Below, piece after piece: positions 10,612 to 22,566 of a DNA stretch of 64,000 nucleotides. Below the pieces are notes generated by a model. It worked only from the letters and a program-made list of their open reading frames with translations. It was not told the DNA's origin and searched no databases. Numbering within the stretch: position 1 is the first letter of the stretch; every line of letters begins with the position of its first letter. The position numbers and the translations under genes were made by a program. Source of the stretch: Bufo bufo (Eukaryota > Chordata > Amphibia > Anura > Bufonidae); assembly GCF_905171765.1 (NCBI RefSeq), contig NC_053392.1:103280220-103344219 (forward strand). Reading direction: 5' to 3'.

Positions 10612-11107
10612 AAATACATTTTTTGCTTTATAAGACGCACCTGAATGTAAGACACACACCAGGTTTAGAGGAGGAAAATAATAAAAAAATATTTTCAACC
10701 AAAAGGTGGGCTAAAACATGTGCAGTACATTGGTGCATACCTATGGATGAAGGGGGTTATAGTCATATAATATAAGCACTGTCCAGTGTACCATAATTCA
10801 CCTGTGTTACAACCCCCCTCATCCATAGGAATGCACCCATGTACTGCAGTACATGGGTGTGTTCCTATAGATGAGGGGGATTATGGTCACATTTAATATA
10901 CACAGGTCAATTATGGTACAATCCCTAGACAGTGTTAATATTAAATGTGACTATAACCCCCCTTATCCATGGAAATTCACCCATGCACTGCTGCACATGG
11001 GTGTATTCCTATGAATGATGGGGGTTATAGTCACATTTAATGCAAACACTTAGGCCAATAATAGTACAGCATTGAAAAAGTGCGTCTTATAAAGCGAAAA
11101 ATACGGT
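10612..11107. mobile_element. TIR MITE (tataagacgcac ends) with inverted internal repeats
   Basis: Ends are an inverted pair: gctttataagacgcac at 10625-10640 and gtgcgtcttataaagc at 11080-11095, followed by cggt. Inside, a block of about 110 bp (cctatggatgaagggggttatagtcac) occurs several times in both orientations. Similar in its ends to the element at 32476-33346. Confidence 0.6.
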
Positions 11108-11342
11108 CAATTATAATAAAAAAAGACTTGGAGGAGATGAGACGCAGCTCACAGTAGTGAGCCAGCTCTACATATAATAGAATACAGCACCACATACCTC
11201 TTACTTCCAGTGACATCTCCTGTCATGTAGATCTTCTCTTTCCTCTTCTCCTCCGTTTGCCCCAGACCGCCATGACTAATTCTTTCAGCCGCATCTCGTC
11301 TCTACAGAGTTTGTTACACAGACATTTTAGATTTCTCATAAT

Positions 11343-11513
11343 TGGGGTCATTTATCAAACTGGTGTAAAGTAGAACTGGCTTAGTTGTCCATAGCAACTA
11401 ATCAGATTCCACCTTTCATTTTCAAAAGGTGCTGTCTAAAATTAAAAGTGGAATCTGGTTGCTATGGGCAACTAAGCCAGTTCTACATTACACCAGTTTG
11501 ATAAATGACCCCC
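11343..11513. mobile_element. Palindromic MITE
   Basis: About 170 bp that fold back on themselves: ggggtcatttatcaaactgg at the left pairs with its complement at the right end, and the arms continue through about 75 bp with few differences. No coding capacity. Confidence 0.75.
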
Positions 11514-11516
11514 AAA

Positions 11517-11865
11517 TGTCCCTATAGTTACTACAGCAATTATAATGTCCCCTAGAGTGCCCCCAGTAATAATAACATCCTATATTGTGCTCCAGGTAAT
11601 AATGCCTGTATAGTGGCCCTGAAAAATAATGTCCCCTAATATGTCCTTGTAATAGAAATGCCCCTATAGTTCCTACCCAATAGCAACATCCCCCATACTA
11701 CCTCCATATAGCAGTTTGCCCCCACACTGCCCCCACAGTATTAATTTCCCCCACACTAGTAATTTGGCCCCACGTAGTAGTTTGCTCCCCATGTAGTAGT
11801 TTGCCCACCACTGTCCCTTCAGTAATAATCTCCTGTGCCCCCAGTAATGTCCCCCGATATTGGCA
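11517..11865. repeat. Irregular minisatellite of gtccccctatagtaataat type
   Basis: Repeated short blocks, 20-35 bp each, built from 'taataa', 'gtcccc' and 'gtgccccca'. The units vary too much for a strict period. Confidence 0.5.
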
Positions 11866-12827
11866 CACAAAAAAATTAATAAATGAAAGCTAATACTTAC
11901 CTGTGTCCCAGTCGGCGCTCACTCGTAGATGGTAGGTCCGGGCACAGGCGCGCGATGACGTCATCACGCCCGCCTGCGCCGGGATTTTACTACCGCATAG
12001 GCTTCAGGCCTGCTAGGCCTGAACCCCATAGCGGTGATCGGGGGACAGGGAACTATGCGTTCCTGTGCCCCACCGTAGTTTGTGGGCGTTTGGGTTGGCA
12101 TTGGGCTCCCCAGCGATACCTGGCCCGGAGCTACAGACCCAAACGCCCCAATTATAATCCACCACTGGTCCCCTGCCACACCTGATTACAGTCCAGTGTG
12201 ATACCATGTCAGTGACCAGTCAGTTATGCCTTACCGCAGTAATACGGGGACCATACTGACGTCACTTTCCCTATTGTTTTATTTTTATCCCAAGAAGTCC
12301 CCATTTAACATATGATACAAAATGTCACTTTTTTCTCTGCAGGCGGGATGGACTGCTGGGATCAATACTCCTGTCTGGGCACTTTAACATTTCTTGCGTT
12401 AATTTTTCCTCGTTTTAAACGTAACATCGTTATCTTTCCATTACCCTTTATTTGATTTTCACGGACAAATGTGGTCCTTTATCACCTTCTATATCTACCC
12501 AGCCTTTTATTACGGCTAATGTAATATCTACTTTCACACTTGCGCCGTAATGTATCGACTTCTTGTAGCGACAATGAGAACAGCTTCATTCTGTTTCTGC
12601 TGAAGATTTTTCATACAGTTTTACTATGGAGCTAAATGGAATAAAAGTCACTGGTATCAATATCACCTGGCTTTACAATCTATAGAATAGTGTCCTTGAA
12701 CCACATACATATAGGGATGGAAATTGTGCTTCAGATTTTGTAATGACAATCCCAGAATCTGAAAATGAGTAGAAATCTAAATATTTAAAACTGAGTATAT
12801 GGTACAATGAAAATATTAGAATTGTGA
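11866..12827. other. Unassigned DNA
   Basis: A CpG-rich part (11910-12180, with gatgacgtcatc at 11953-11964) and then AT-rich DNA. Frames are short, overlap on both strands and have no motif. No element ends seen. Confidence 0.4.
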
Positions 12828-12888
<61 letters not shown>

Positions 12889-12893
12889 CCTCT

Positions 12894-12958
<65 letters not shown>

Positions 12959-12963
12959 CCTCT

Positions 12964-13020
<57 letters not shown>

Positions 13021-13025
13021 CCTCT

Positions 13026-13111
<86 letters not shown>

Positions 13112-13119
13112 ATCTATCT

Positions 13120-13158
<39 letters not shown>

Positions 13159-13160
13159 CA

Positions 13161-13197
<37 letters not shown>
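12828..13197. repeat. (TATC)n microsatellite
   Basis: About 370 bp of ATCT/TATC units with interruptions (ctacctcttatctatt) that recur three times about 62-70 bp apart, a weak higher-order pattern. It directly abuts the 3' end of the Penelope-like element. The long frame of repeated SIYL is only the translation of the repeat. Confidence 0.95.
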
Positions 13198-13198
<1 letters not shown>

Positions 13199-14802
13199 CA
13201 AGGCAAAAAATGAAGGCAGCACTCCAAATAGTGAAGAAAGTGGAAGGTTTATTCACCCAACCAGCAGCAACGTTTCAGCTCTCTCTATGGAGCCTTTGTC
13301 CAGCTGAGTAACATGTGCATGATAACATACATAAGTAGTGGCAGTGATTAACATGATTGCAAATCCAATCAAAATGTCATAGAAACAAATAAGATAAATA
13401 TAAAAAATACAGTCATATGAATAGTACAATTCATCCATACACCTAGTGTCAATATGATGGGGCATAAGTGAATATATAAAAATACATAATGTAATTCATA
13501 TTGTGTGAAATATATCCAAATCTTACATAATTGGTAATCATTACAGCAGTGAACAGGTGTGTAAATAAAATAGAATCGATTAAAAACCTTTGAATGGATC
13601 AATGTTGGCTGAAACGACATGGTGGAGACTGCTGGCGTCCGGAAACAACAACGGCGCATGCGCCGCACTATCTGTTATCGCGAGACTTGTACAAGAGCTG
13701 AGTGTCATTATAGACCATAACAAAGATGGCCACTGTGGGAACATCGCATTAGGGCGCATGCGCAACACGGCACTGTCGCCCATCCAGCTTAGAACATCAC
13801 TAAATTGTAGAGCATATACCGCAGTGTTTTAGCAGAAAAGCCGGTCCATGAGTCGGGGCCGGCGGTTCAATGCCGGTCACCGTCAAGGTATCCGTATCGA
13901 CAGGGGGGCGTGGCAATCATATCAACTCCACCCCGTCGTCCAGATGTATCGGCACATCCGCACCATGACGCTCATGACAGCCATGTAGTGACAAATCCAA
14001 AGTATGAATAAATCACACTGGCCAGAAAGAGCGCACGGATCCAATGCATCGGTAATCATATGAGAATGAAAATGTATACAAAAAAATTCATTAAGAGAGA
14101 AAACAGGACTGCCTGACCGTCTGTGTAATGTGACCCAAGACCCAAAATAGGAGCCAGGGCCACACAAGACAGACAGGGACGGTCACTAGACTGCTCAGCA
14201 TCACAGAATAGTACAAAGTTGTATATAGGGATCGCCGACACAGTTCCTCCAGTCTTCACCATATATGTCCATTCATAATATGAAGTCATGGTATTTTCCT
14301 ATATAGGACAAAGAAGATAAGGGAAAATTCAATTAATATATAGCACATGTTATTTTCCATATACGCAATCCAAATAAAAGAAAGAATATGCATAATCAGC
14401 AATTAGACAACCCTGAATTCCACATTTAAACCCTGAGGTTTCAGGGTGCCTAAAGTGTAGATCCAATACAGTTCACGTTTTTTTAGGAGTTTAATGCGGT
14501 CACCTCCTCGTCTGGAGGGGGTTATTTGTTCCAGAATTCTGAATCTCAAATCATTTTGTGTGTGCTTGGCCTCAACAAAATGTTTTGACACAGGGAGATC
14601 CATTTTTTGTTTTCGAATAGAATAACGGTGTTGGTTAAGGCGAGTTTTTACGTCCCAGGTGGTCTCTCCAATATATAAAAGATTACAGGGGCAGATTAGC
14701 AAGTAGACAACATACGACGAAACGCATGTTAGGTACTGTCTAATTTTAACGCTCTGTCCTGAGATTGGATGGAGAAATGTATCACCTCTCAGCATTAACT
14801 TA
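13198..14802 (-). repeat. Left arm of the Penelope inverted repeat
   Basis: Pairs with 16653-18257. Every matched pair of positions tested adds to 31455 (for example 13253 with 18202, 14403 with 17052, 14802 with 16653), so there is no net insertion or deletion. Few base changes were seen (such as V/D in the peptide LTCVSSY against LTCDSSY). It holds the GIY-YIG coding end and 3' UTR. Confidence 0.9.
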
Positions 14803-15335
14803 CAGTTAATACAATTGAAACACGGGTAACAGCCCTTCCTAGTGGACCCAAAATAGGTCTCACATGTCTCCCTAGATGTACCAATATCGGATTTGACCAG
14901 TCTGTCGCCCAAATTGCGACTACGTCGATATGAGCAAAGAGGTGGGGATTTGAATTCCTCTACCTGCTCAAAATTGCTGGCTAAAATTCGCCAGTGCTTT
15001 CTAATAATGGCCGCAATATTCGTGCTGTTGGTGCTGAACTCAGAAACAAAAGGGATCCGAGGCTGGGATCGTTTAGGATCACCTAGTCCCGCCTTGATGG
15101 TCTCTTTGGTGAGGGATTTAACCCTTTTGGTGTGTTCTTGAATGAGTTTTTTGGGGTATCCACGTATCTGGAATTTTTGACCCATTTCTTTTAATCTCAT
15201 ATCTACTTGTAATGGATCTTGTACAATTTTCTTCACACGAAGAAGCTGACTGAAAGGGAGTGACCTTAGCATAGGTTTTGGGTGGTGACTCTCATAGCGC
15301 AACAGTGTGTTTTTATCTGTTGGTTTTACATATAA
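14403..15335 (-). pseudogene. Penelope-like polyprotein: linker, Cys cluster, GIY-YIG endonuclease
   Basis: C-terminal half of the Penelope protein, 310 codons to the stop at 14403. Numbering from the upstream in-frame ATG at 15371 (whose first 12 residues are MITE-derived), it starts LYVKPTDKNTLLRY, the segment that follows RT in this class. A CxxCxxCxxC cluster lies at residues 181-190, then the GIY-YIG nuclease: VVYLLICPCNLLYIG (221-235), R244 in KTRLNQHR, and the RELYWI motif with the likely metal-binding Glu at 300. GIY-YIG nicks target DNA for insertion. The frame is intact in this half but cut from RT by the MITE at 15336-16103, so no complete protein can form. Confidence 0.9.
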
Positions 15336-16103
15336 GGGCTCTTTCACACTTGCGTTCTTGTCTTCCGGCATAGAGTTCCGTCGTCGGGGCTCTATGCCGG
15401 AAGAATCCTGATCAGTTTTATCCTAATGCATTCTGAATGGAGAGAAATCCGTTCAGGATGCATCAGGATGTCTTCAGTTCTGGAACGGAACGTTTTTTGG
15501 CCGGAGAAAATACCGCAGCATGCTGCGCTTTTTGCTCCGGCCAAAAATCCGGAACACTTGCCGCAAGGCCGGATCCGGAATTAATGCCCATTGAAAGGCA
15601 TTGATCCGGATCCGGCCTTAAGCTAAACGTCGTTTCGGCGCATTGCCGGAGCCGACATTTAGCTTTTTCAGAGTGGTTACCATGGCTGCCGGGACGCTAA
15701 AGTCCTGGCAGCCATGGTAAAGTGTAGCGGGGAGCGGGGGAGCAGTGTACTTACCGTCCGTGCGGCTCCCCGGGCGCTCCAGAGTGACGTCAGGGCGCCC
15801 CAAGCGCATGGATCATGTGATCACATGGATCACGTCATCCATGCGCATGGGGCGCTCTGACGTCATTCTGGAGCGCCCCGGGAGCCGCACGGACTGTAAG
15901 TATACCGCTCCCCCGCTCCCCGCTCCTACTATGGCAACCAGGACTTTAATAGCGTCCTGGGTGCCATAGTAACACTGAACGCATTTGGAAGACGGTTCCG
16001 TCTTCAAATGCTTTCAGTACACTTGCGTTTTTCCGGATCCGGCGTGTAATTCCGGCAAGTGGAGTACACGCCGGATCCGGACAACGCAAGTGTGAAAGAG
16101 GCC
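15336..16103. mobile_element. TWA-type MITE inserted in the Penelope ORF (TSD TAA)
   Basis: 768 bp with inverted ends gggctctttcacacttgcg and cgcaagtgtgaaagaggcc. TAA is present at 15333-15335 and 16104-16106; removing the element plus one TAA rejoins the codons for TTD and LYVKP. A 3-bp TWA duplication fits PIF/Harbinger-like transposons. The centre is a long near-palindrome (15660-15980, ggagcgccc blocks). Confidence 0.75.
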
Positions 16104-16106
16104 TAA

Positions 16107-16652
16107 GTCAGTTGTTAGTTTACCATTTTGAATGCTGACCTGAGTATCTAGAAATTGTATTGTTGACTCAGAATATGACAGTGTAAATTTAACACTGGGA
16201 TCAATAGTGTTAAGAAAAGCGTGGAAGGCGATGAGGTCCCCCGTGGCGCCGACCCAAATCAGAAAAATGTCGTCGATGTATCGCCACCACCCCAGCACAT
16301 GGCTGAAGTGGTGGCACACATAGACGACAGACTCCTCAAGATGGGACATGTAAAGATTTGCGTAAGTCGGCGCCACGTTGGACCCCATCGCGGTCCCACG
16401 CAATTGTAGGAAAAAATCATCCTGGAACAGGAAATAGTTCCTGGTCAGGATGAACCTAAGCAAGGAGCTCAAGAACTGTTGACAATCACTGCTGTATTGT
16501 GTCTTCTCTAAAATCTGTTCAATGACTCGTATACCTAACTCGTGTTCTATAGAGGTGTAAAGGCTTACCACGTCAAATGAAGCCAATAACACCCCCTTGG
16601 GTAAGGACAGATCTGCAATTTTGGTTAAAAAATCATCAGAGATACTAATAAC
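16107..16652 (-). pseudogene. Penelope-like reverse transcriptase, 5' truncated
   Basis: The RT portion of the same element. The frame from 16592 holds SFDVVSLYTSI (motif A Asp), RGTAMGSNVAPTYANLYM (residues 65-82, motif B) and RYIDDIF (104-110, catalytic YIDD), then FLDTQVSI and KLTTD at the MITE junction. Codons upstream to 16652 (DFLTKIADL in the same frame) still fit, and there the copy stops at the junction with the inverted arm, so the N-terminal RT domain is missing. Catalytic residues are present. Codons after the junction (LGLFHT...) in the open frame come from the MITE. Confidence 0.9.
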
Positions 16653-17052
16653 TAAGTTAATGCTGAGAGGTGATACATTTCTCCATCCAATCTCAGGACA
16701 GAGCGTTAAAATTAGACAGTACCTAACATGCGATTCGTCGTATGTTGTCTACTTGCTAATCTGCCCCTGTAATCTTTTATATATTGGGGAGACCACCTGG
16801 GACGTAAAAACTCGCCTTAACCAACACCGTTATTCTATTCGAAAACAAAAAATGGATCTCCCTGTGTCAAAACATTTTGTTGAGGCCAAGCACACACAAA
16901 ATGATTTGAGATTCAGAATTCTGGAACAAATAACCCCCTCCAGACGAGGAGGTGACCGCATTAAACTCCTAAAAAAACGTGAACTGTATTGGATCTACAC
17001 TTTAGGCACCCTGAAACCTCAGGGTTTAAATGTGGAATTCAGGGTTGTCTAA
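16653..17052 (+). pseudogene. Second GIY-YIG endonuclease fragment in the right arm
   Basis: Duplicate of the last 133 codons of the minus-strand frame, from KLMLRGD to the same stop, with the entire GIY-YIG domain (YLLICPCNLLYIG, KTRLNQHR, RELYWI). One residue differs (D for V in LTCDSSY). The first 19 or so codons of the open frame that begins at 16597 come from the antisense of the RT region. It has no RT and no own start. Confidence 0.85.
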
Positions 17053-18257
17053 TTGCTGATTATGCATATTCTTTCTTTTATTTGGATTGCGTATATGGAA
17101 AATAACATGTGCTATATATTAATAGAATTTTCCCTTATCTTCTTTGTCCTATATAGGAAAATACCATGACTTCATATTATGAATGGACATATATGGTGAA
17201 GACTGGAGGAACTGTGTCGGCGATCCCTATATACAACTTTGTACTATTCTGTGATGCTGAGCAGTCCAGTGACCGTCCCTGTCTGTCTTGTGTGGCCCTG
17301 GCTCCTATTTTGGGTCTTGGGTCACATTACACAGACGGTCAGGCAGTCCTGTTTTCTCTCTTAATGAATTTTTTTGTATACATTTTCATTCTCATATGAT
17401 TACCGATGCATTGGATCCGTGCGCTCTTTCTGGCCAGTGTGATTTATTCATACTTTGGATTTGTCACTACATGGCTGTCATGAGCGTCATGGTGCGGATG
17501 TGCCGATACATCTGGACGACGGGGTGGAGTTGATATGATTGCCACGCCCCCCTGTCGATACGGATACCTTGACGGTGACCGGCATTGAACCGCCGGCCCC
17601 GACTCATGGACCGGCTTTTCTGCTAAAACACTGCGGTATATGCTCTACAATTTAGTGATGTTCTAAGCTGGATGGGCGACAGTGCCGTGTTGCGCATGCG
17701 CCCTAATGCGATGTTCCCACAGTGGCCATCTTTGTTATGGTCTATAATGACACTCAGCTCTTGTACAAGTCTCGCGATAACAGATAGTGCGGCGCATGCG
17801 CCGTTGTTGTTTCCGGACGCCAGCAGTCTCCACCATGTCGTTTCAGCCAACATTGATCCATTCAAAGGTTTTTAATCGATTCTATTTTATTTACACACCT
17901 GTTCACTGCTGTAATGATTACCAATTATGTAAGATTTGGATATATTTCACACAATATGAATTACATTATGTATTTTTATATATTCACTTATGCCCCATCA
18001 TATTGACACTAGGTGTATGGATGAATTGTACTATTCATATGACTGTATTTTTTATATTTATCTTATTTGTTTCTATGACATTTTGATTGGATTTGCAATC
18101 ATGTTAATCACTGCCACTACTTATGTATGTTATCATGCACATGTTACTCAGCTGGACAAAGGCTCCATAGAGAGAGCTGAAACGTTGCTGCTGGTTGGGT
18201 GAATAAACCTTCCACTTTCTTCACTATTTGGAGTGCTGCCTTCATTTTTTGCCTTGT
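16653..18257 (+). repeat. Right arm of the Penelope inverted repeat
   Basis: Plus-strand copy of the last 1,605 bp of the Penelope element. It begins inside the codon run KLMLRGD, just after the Cys cluster, and ends ttgccttgt like the left arm. Confidence 0.9.
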
Positions 18258-18347
18258 ATCTACAACTTGGACCTTGGTCACAGGTCTGATAAGGAGGATT
18301 TTTTGCACCCGCATACTTTCTTGAGTGCTGCTTCTTTTCTTTACTTT

Positions 18348-18404
<57 letters not shown>
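18258..18404. repeat. 88-bp spacer and second (TATC)n tract
   Basis: Between the right arm and the microsatellite there are 88 bp (ctacaacttggaccttggtc...) not seen at the left side, possibly another piece of the Penelope element. (CTAT)n follows at 18346-18404. Confidence 0.7.
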
Positions 18405-18629
18405 TAGAAAAGTCTGGAGCAGATGCAGAAGAAGTGAAGTCAGGGGCAAACCCAAGCGGTCATCACTGGGACGTGTCCAGCTGAAATTCGTAATATGACT
18501 GGAGCTAGGCACGTCAGCACAGATATCTAACATCTTTTTATAGTCTTGATACTTCCTTATTCTTATACGTGAAATCAGTGGAGCACACAACTAATGATGG
18601 CGTTTACCCAAAAAATGATATGGCTGCAT

Positions 18630-18902
18630 AAAGGCCTTTTTACACAGATCAAGAATTGGTACAATTACCTTCCTTCCCAGTAATTGCCCTGTGTAAAGGT
18701 GCTGCCAATCCTGCAAATGCTCATTCGTCAGGTAATAATGCAGCATCAAAAATTGTTTGCGGCAGCAGAATGTCCAGTGTGAACAGGGATCAGCTCCTAA
18801 AAAAAAATGAATGTCAAGATTGCTGGAAATTCAACTCACCGCTCTGCTTAACGGTAGGCAATTACTTGTAAATGAACAGTCGGCCTGTTTAAAAAGGGCC
18901 TT
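18630..18902. mobile_element. MITE with aaggcctttttacacag ends
   Basis: Imperfect inverted ends: aaggcctttttacacag at about 18630 and ctgtttaaaaagggcctt at 18886-18903. No coding capacity. It abuts the next MITE. Confidence 0.55.
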
Positions 18903-19191
18903 AAAGTGGTTTTCTGAGATTTATTTTTATTTTTAACTGATGACCTATCTTCAGGATAGGTCATCAGTATCTGATCGGTGGGGGTTCGACACCCACAATC
19001 CCGTGGTCTAAGAGTAGCTCAGCCCCATTCAAGCTGCAATACCAATCACAGCCACTGTACAATGTACGGCGCTGTGCTTGGTAAGCGGCGCTCACCGAAG
19101 TTCCTGCTGCCTTCTCAAACAGCTGATCAGCCGGGGTCCTGGATTTCAGACCCCCACCAATCAGTAAAAAAATCTTGGAAAACCCTTTTAA
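18901..19191 (+). mobile_element. T2-like MITE with TTAA ends
   Basis: TTAA at 18901-18904 and 19188-19191; the ends read TTAAAGTGGTTTTC and, inverted, TTAAAAGGGTTTTCC. Same family as 10190-10503 and 63778-64000 (gacctatcttcaggatagg hairpin, gcttggtaagcgg and cagacccccaccaatca blocks). Confidence 0.65.
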
Positions 19192-19633
19192 CACTCTGAA
19201 GAGCCTTACAGCAATGATGTCCTGTGTGTCGGGAGGAAGGCAGAAGTGATTTGTGAGAGGCGCATTAAGTCATCCGGCAGGTATAAGACCAGTGCGGTCA
19301 CTGTTTATTGCCTGGTGGACATCTTTAGTAATGATCCAGTCAGACTTGACTCATTAAAGAGCAGATTTGCTAATGAAATGGTAACTACTGTATTAGTGAC
19401 TATAATTTTTCTGTATTAATTAGAGACTTTTATCACTCAATCTTTACCATGCATAAATCCATGTGCTAATTAGCAATGCATGTCTGCGTCTTCCCTGGTG
19501 TTTAGCCATTGGGCTCTATTTTCTATGACATTGTGTGACCTATATCCAAAGTTATACATGTCCATTGCCAACCACAAAGCACTGTTTTGCACAGGGCATT
19601 TCTTGAAGCATTCCATGTTGGCAAAGATATCTA
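19192..19633. other. Unassigned, apparently non-repetitive DNA
   Basis: No element ends, tandem structure or coding signal. The AT-rich part 19340-19470 has several TAAT/ATTA homeodomain-like cores. Confidence 0.4.
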
Positions 19634-19636
19634 TAA

Positions 19637-20103
19637 GGCTACTTTCACACTGGCGTTTTGGTTTCCGTTTGTGAGATCCGTTCAGGGCTCTCACAGGTGG
19701 TCCAAAACGGATCCGTTTTGCCCTTAATGCATTCTGAATGGATAAGGATCCGCTCAGAATGCATCACTTTGCCTCCGTTCCGTCTCCATTCCGCTTTGGA
19801 GGCGGACACTGTCTGCAACGTTTTAGTGTCCGTCTGACGAAACTGAGCCAAACGGATCCGTCCTGGCACACAATGTAAGTCAATGCGGATGGATCCGTTT
19901 TCTCTGACACAATACGGCACAATAGAAAATGGATCCGTCCCCCATTGACTTTCAATGGTGTTCAAGACGGATCCGTCTCGGCTATGTTAAAGATAACACA
20001 AACGGATCTGTTCAGAACGGATGCATGCAGTTGTATTAGCTGAACGGATCCGTCTGTGCAGATCCGTGACGTATCCGCACCAAACGCGAGTGTGAAAGTA
20101 GCC
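19637..20103. mobile_element. TWA-type MITE (TSD TAA)
   Basis: 467 bp with inverted ends ggctactttcacactggcg and cgcgagtgtgaaagtagcc, flanked by TAA at 19634-19636 and 20104-20106. Inside, the motif cggatccgt occurs many times in both orientations. PIF/Harbinger-like by TSD length. Confidence 0.75.
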
Positions 20104-20106
20104 TAA

Positions 20107-21180
20107 GAGGAAAATGTCAGAACATGACCCATTGTTTATATCAAGTTTTTATGTTATGTTTTATGGCTTGCTTTTTTTTTTGCACGATAAGTTGTATTTT
20201 CTAATAGCTCAATTTAATATTGCATACGATGTAGTGGGAAACTGGAGAACAAATTGCAAATGGAGTGGAAATGGTAAAAAAAACACAACTTTTAAAAACA
20301 GTTTTATGCAGTTTGTTTTTACGGCTTTCCCTAAGCAGTACAACTGACCTATTCACTTCATTCTCTGGGTCATTACAATTACAGCAATATCAATTTTATA
20401 TAGTTTTCTTGTGTTTTAATACGGAAAAAAGAAATTAATAAAACTTTGAAAAAAACATTTTTTTTTTCTTCTCTTATCCATGTTCTGACTCCCATAACTT
20501 TTTTTTATAGTTATGTCTAGGTAGCTGTATGAGGGCTCATTTTTTTGTGGGGTGATCTGTATTTTTTATTGATACTAAGGTGTTTTTTTTGACCTTTTGA
20601 TAACTTTTTATTCAATTTTATTTGGGAGGTGAAGTGATGAAAAAATAGTGAATTGCCCATTTTGCTTTTTTTTTTTTTCCGTTACAGATTTCAGCATATG
20701 GGATAAATATGTTTATACTTTAACAGTACAGGCATTTTAGGACACAGCAATTCCTATGATCTTAATTTTTTATTGTTTATTTTTATTATGGGGGAATTGA
20801 GGAGGTGATTTACATTTTTATAATTAGAATTTTTTTATATTTAAAAAATGTTTTTCTAACTTGTTTTTATATTTTTACTACGCACCCTCAGGGGCATTTG
20901 ACATACCTAATAAAACACAACACCTTTCCCAATCTCTGCTTGGGGAAGACTTTCCCGTCCCAGGAAAGCAGTGCTCCTGGGGAAACCTGCCTCAGATGCT
21001 ACGGGCACAATTGACCATGGCATCTAAGCCATTCAATATCTGCGATCTGTGTTATTTCTGATCACATTAGCTCTGGGCATCTGCAGAAAGCCGATGGCTA
21101 TGGCGCCCGCTGCACTCAACCCCGGACTTCTGCCCTACATGTATGAACGCAGTCCTGAAGGTGTTAAGCAACTTTCTTTT
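20107..21180. repeat. AT-rich repeat resembling the piggyBac-type modules
   Basis: Poly-T tracts and phrases such as gagggctcatttttttgtgggg tgatctg and ttgggaggtgaagtgatg resemble the modules at 6115-7080. No ends or target duplication identified, so the link is tentative. Confidence 0.4.
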
Positions 21181-22013
21181 ATATATATTGGGGGTTTTGT
21201 TGCTGTTTTTATGTAATTCTCCATGTTCTTATCTCTATTTAAAATAAAAGAAAAAATCTGTGTAGATCACTTTTCAGAAGTCACTTCATTATCATCACTG
21301 ACAAGATTACTGTAACAGGTATCACCACTCATGAAAGGTGATTGTCATATCTCATCTCCTCTCCCTCCCTGCACAGTGACCTCAGAAAAGATCAGAAAGC
21401 ACTCCCACAACAAAGGCAATGAGTAATCTTAAGTCTTCTCGTTTCCATGATGCCCAGTCCAGTAGTCCTGTACAGAAAATAGAATTTAAAAAAATCAGAA
21501 AATAAAAACAGCTTAGAAGAAAGATATTTGAGCTGTTTGGTTTTGATTAGTAAAACAAATTGGTAATACATCCCCTTTAAGACAAGTGTCCCCCATAATT
21601 AGTGGTGGGGGGGGTGTTAAGCAGCTTAACGGAGTGCGCACTTCACTTACCTCCTGGGCAATTGTAGGAACAGAATCTGGCCGAATAAAACTTCATATTC
21701 ACACTACCTGAAGAGGTATGTTTTCCCTGCTCTCTTCAACCCCTAAATAGTACAAAATGCCGACACACTCCCTTTAAAAATATTGATGATTTGTTTCCTT
21801 TCTAAGCTTTAATTATTCTCACAAAGCAAGGATTTTTTTTGCACTAAGGCTTCATAGAAATGCACAGTCCCTGTTCTCTTCTTCTCTTTCTCCTTCCCAT
21901 CATGGCTCTCTCATTCAAAAGATCAGTGTATTGGTTCATCTAAGAAAGCCTATGAAATGTTTAATAAAATACAGACTTTGATTTTTATAAGAAAAACATT
22001 TGTTGACAGGATA
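21181..22013. other. Unassigned DNA
   Basis: Short T2-like end sequences (ccctttaa) at 21573-21580 and 21771-21778, but no complete element. No coding signal. Confidence 0.35.
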
Positions 22014-22152
22014 GTAGCTAAAGGCTCATGGGCCCTGGTGCAGGGTTTGGCTTGGCCCCCCTTCCCTCAGTGGTTTGTGGCCAGAAGCAGAGGTGCACAT
22101 AGCCTTCCTGCTGCCTGAGGAAAAAATTAAAACGGCTGGCGAGGAACCCTAC

Positions 22153-22232
<80 letters not shown>

Positions 22233-22258
22233 TATCTATCTCATATCTATCTATCTCA

Positions 22259-22334
<76 letters not shown>

Positions 22335-22566
22335 CAGGGGCGTAGCTAAAGGCTCTTGGGCCCTGGTGCATGAGTTAAGCTTGGCCCCCCTTCCCTCAGT
22401 GCTTTGTGGCCAGGGGCAGGGAAGCACATACATAGCCTTCCTGCTGCCTGAGGAAAAAATTTAAACGGCTGGCGAGGAACCGTATCTATCTATCTGTCTA
22501 TCTATCTACCTTTTTGACTGTGTGTCTATCTATATATATATACAGTATATCTATCTATCTTTTTGC

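Larger units (their letters stand above)
13198..18257. mobile_element. Penelope-like element with a large inverted 3' duplication
   Basis: A minus-strand Penelope-like copy (RT, then GIY-YIG endonuclease, then 3' UTR) runs from about 16652 to 13198. A second copy of only its last 1,605 bp runs on the plus strand from 16653 to 18257. The two are head to head with 3' ends outward. Both sides border (TATC)n: 12828-13197 at the left and 18346-18404 at the right after 88 bp. The presence of RT with YIDD, a CxxCxxCxxC cluster and GIY-YIG fits the Neptune group. In this class inverted terminal repeats are known, but 1.6 kb with part of the coding region is long. Confidence 0.85.

Noticed and set aside
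12824..13213. 129-codon frame of repeated SIYL
   Set aside because: Translation of the (TATC)n microsatellite; no gene features. The same holds for the frame at 22075-22464.
15336..16103. Frames inside the MITE, and the continuation of the Penelope frames into it
   Set aside because: The MITE is flanked by TAA and its removal restores the Penelope protein, so these codons are accidental.
14403..17052. Host GIY-YIG endonuclease gene (SLX1-like)
   Set aside because: Preceded by a YIDD reverse transcriptase in the same orientation and by a Cys cluster, as in Penelope-like elements.
18120..18200. Possible hammerhead ribozyme near the Penelope 3' end (gctgaaacgttgctgctgg)
   Set aside because: GAAAC is present but I could not find a matching CTGATGA core at the needed distance.
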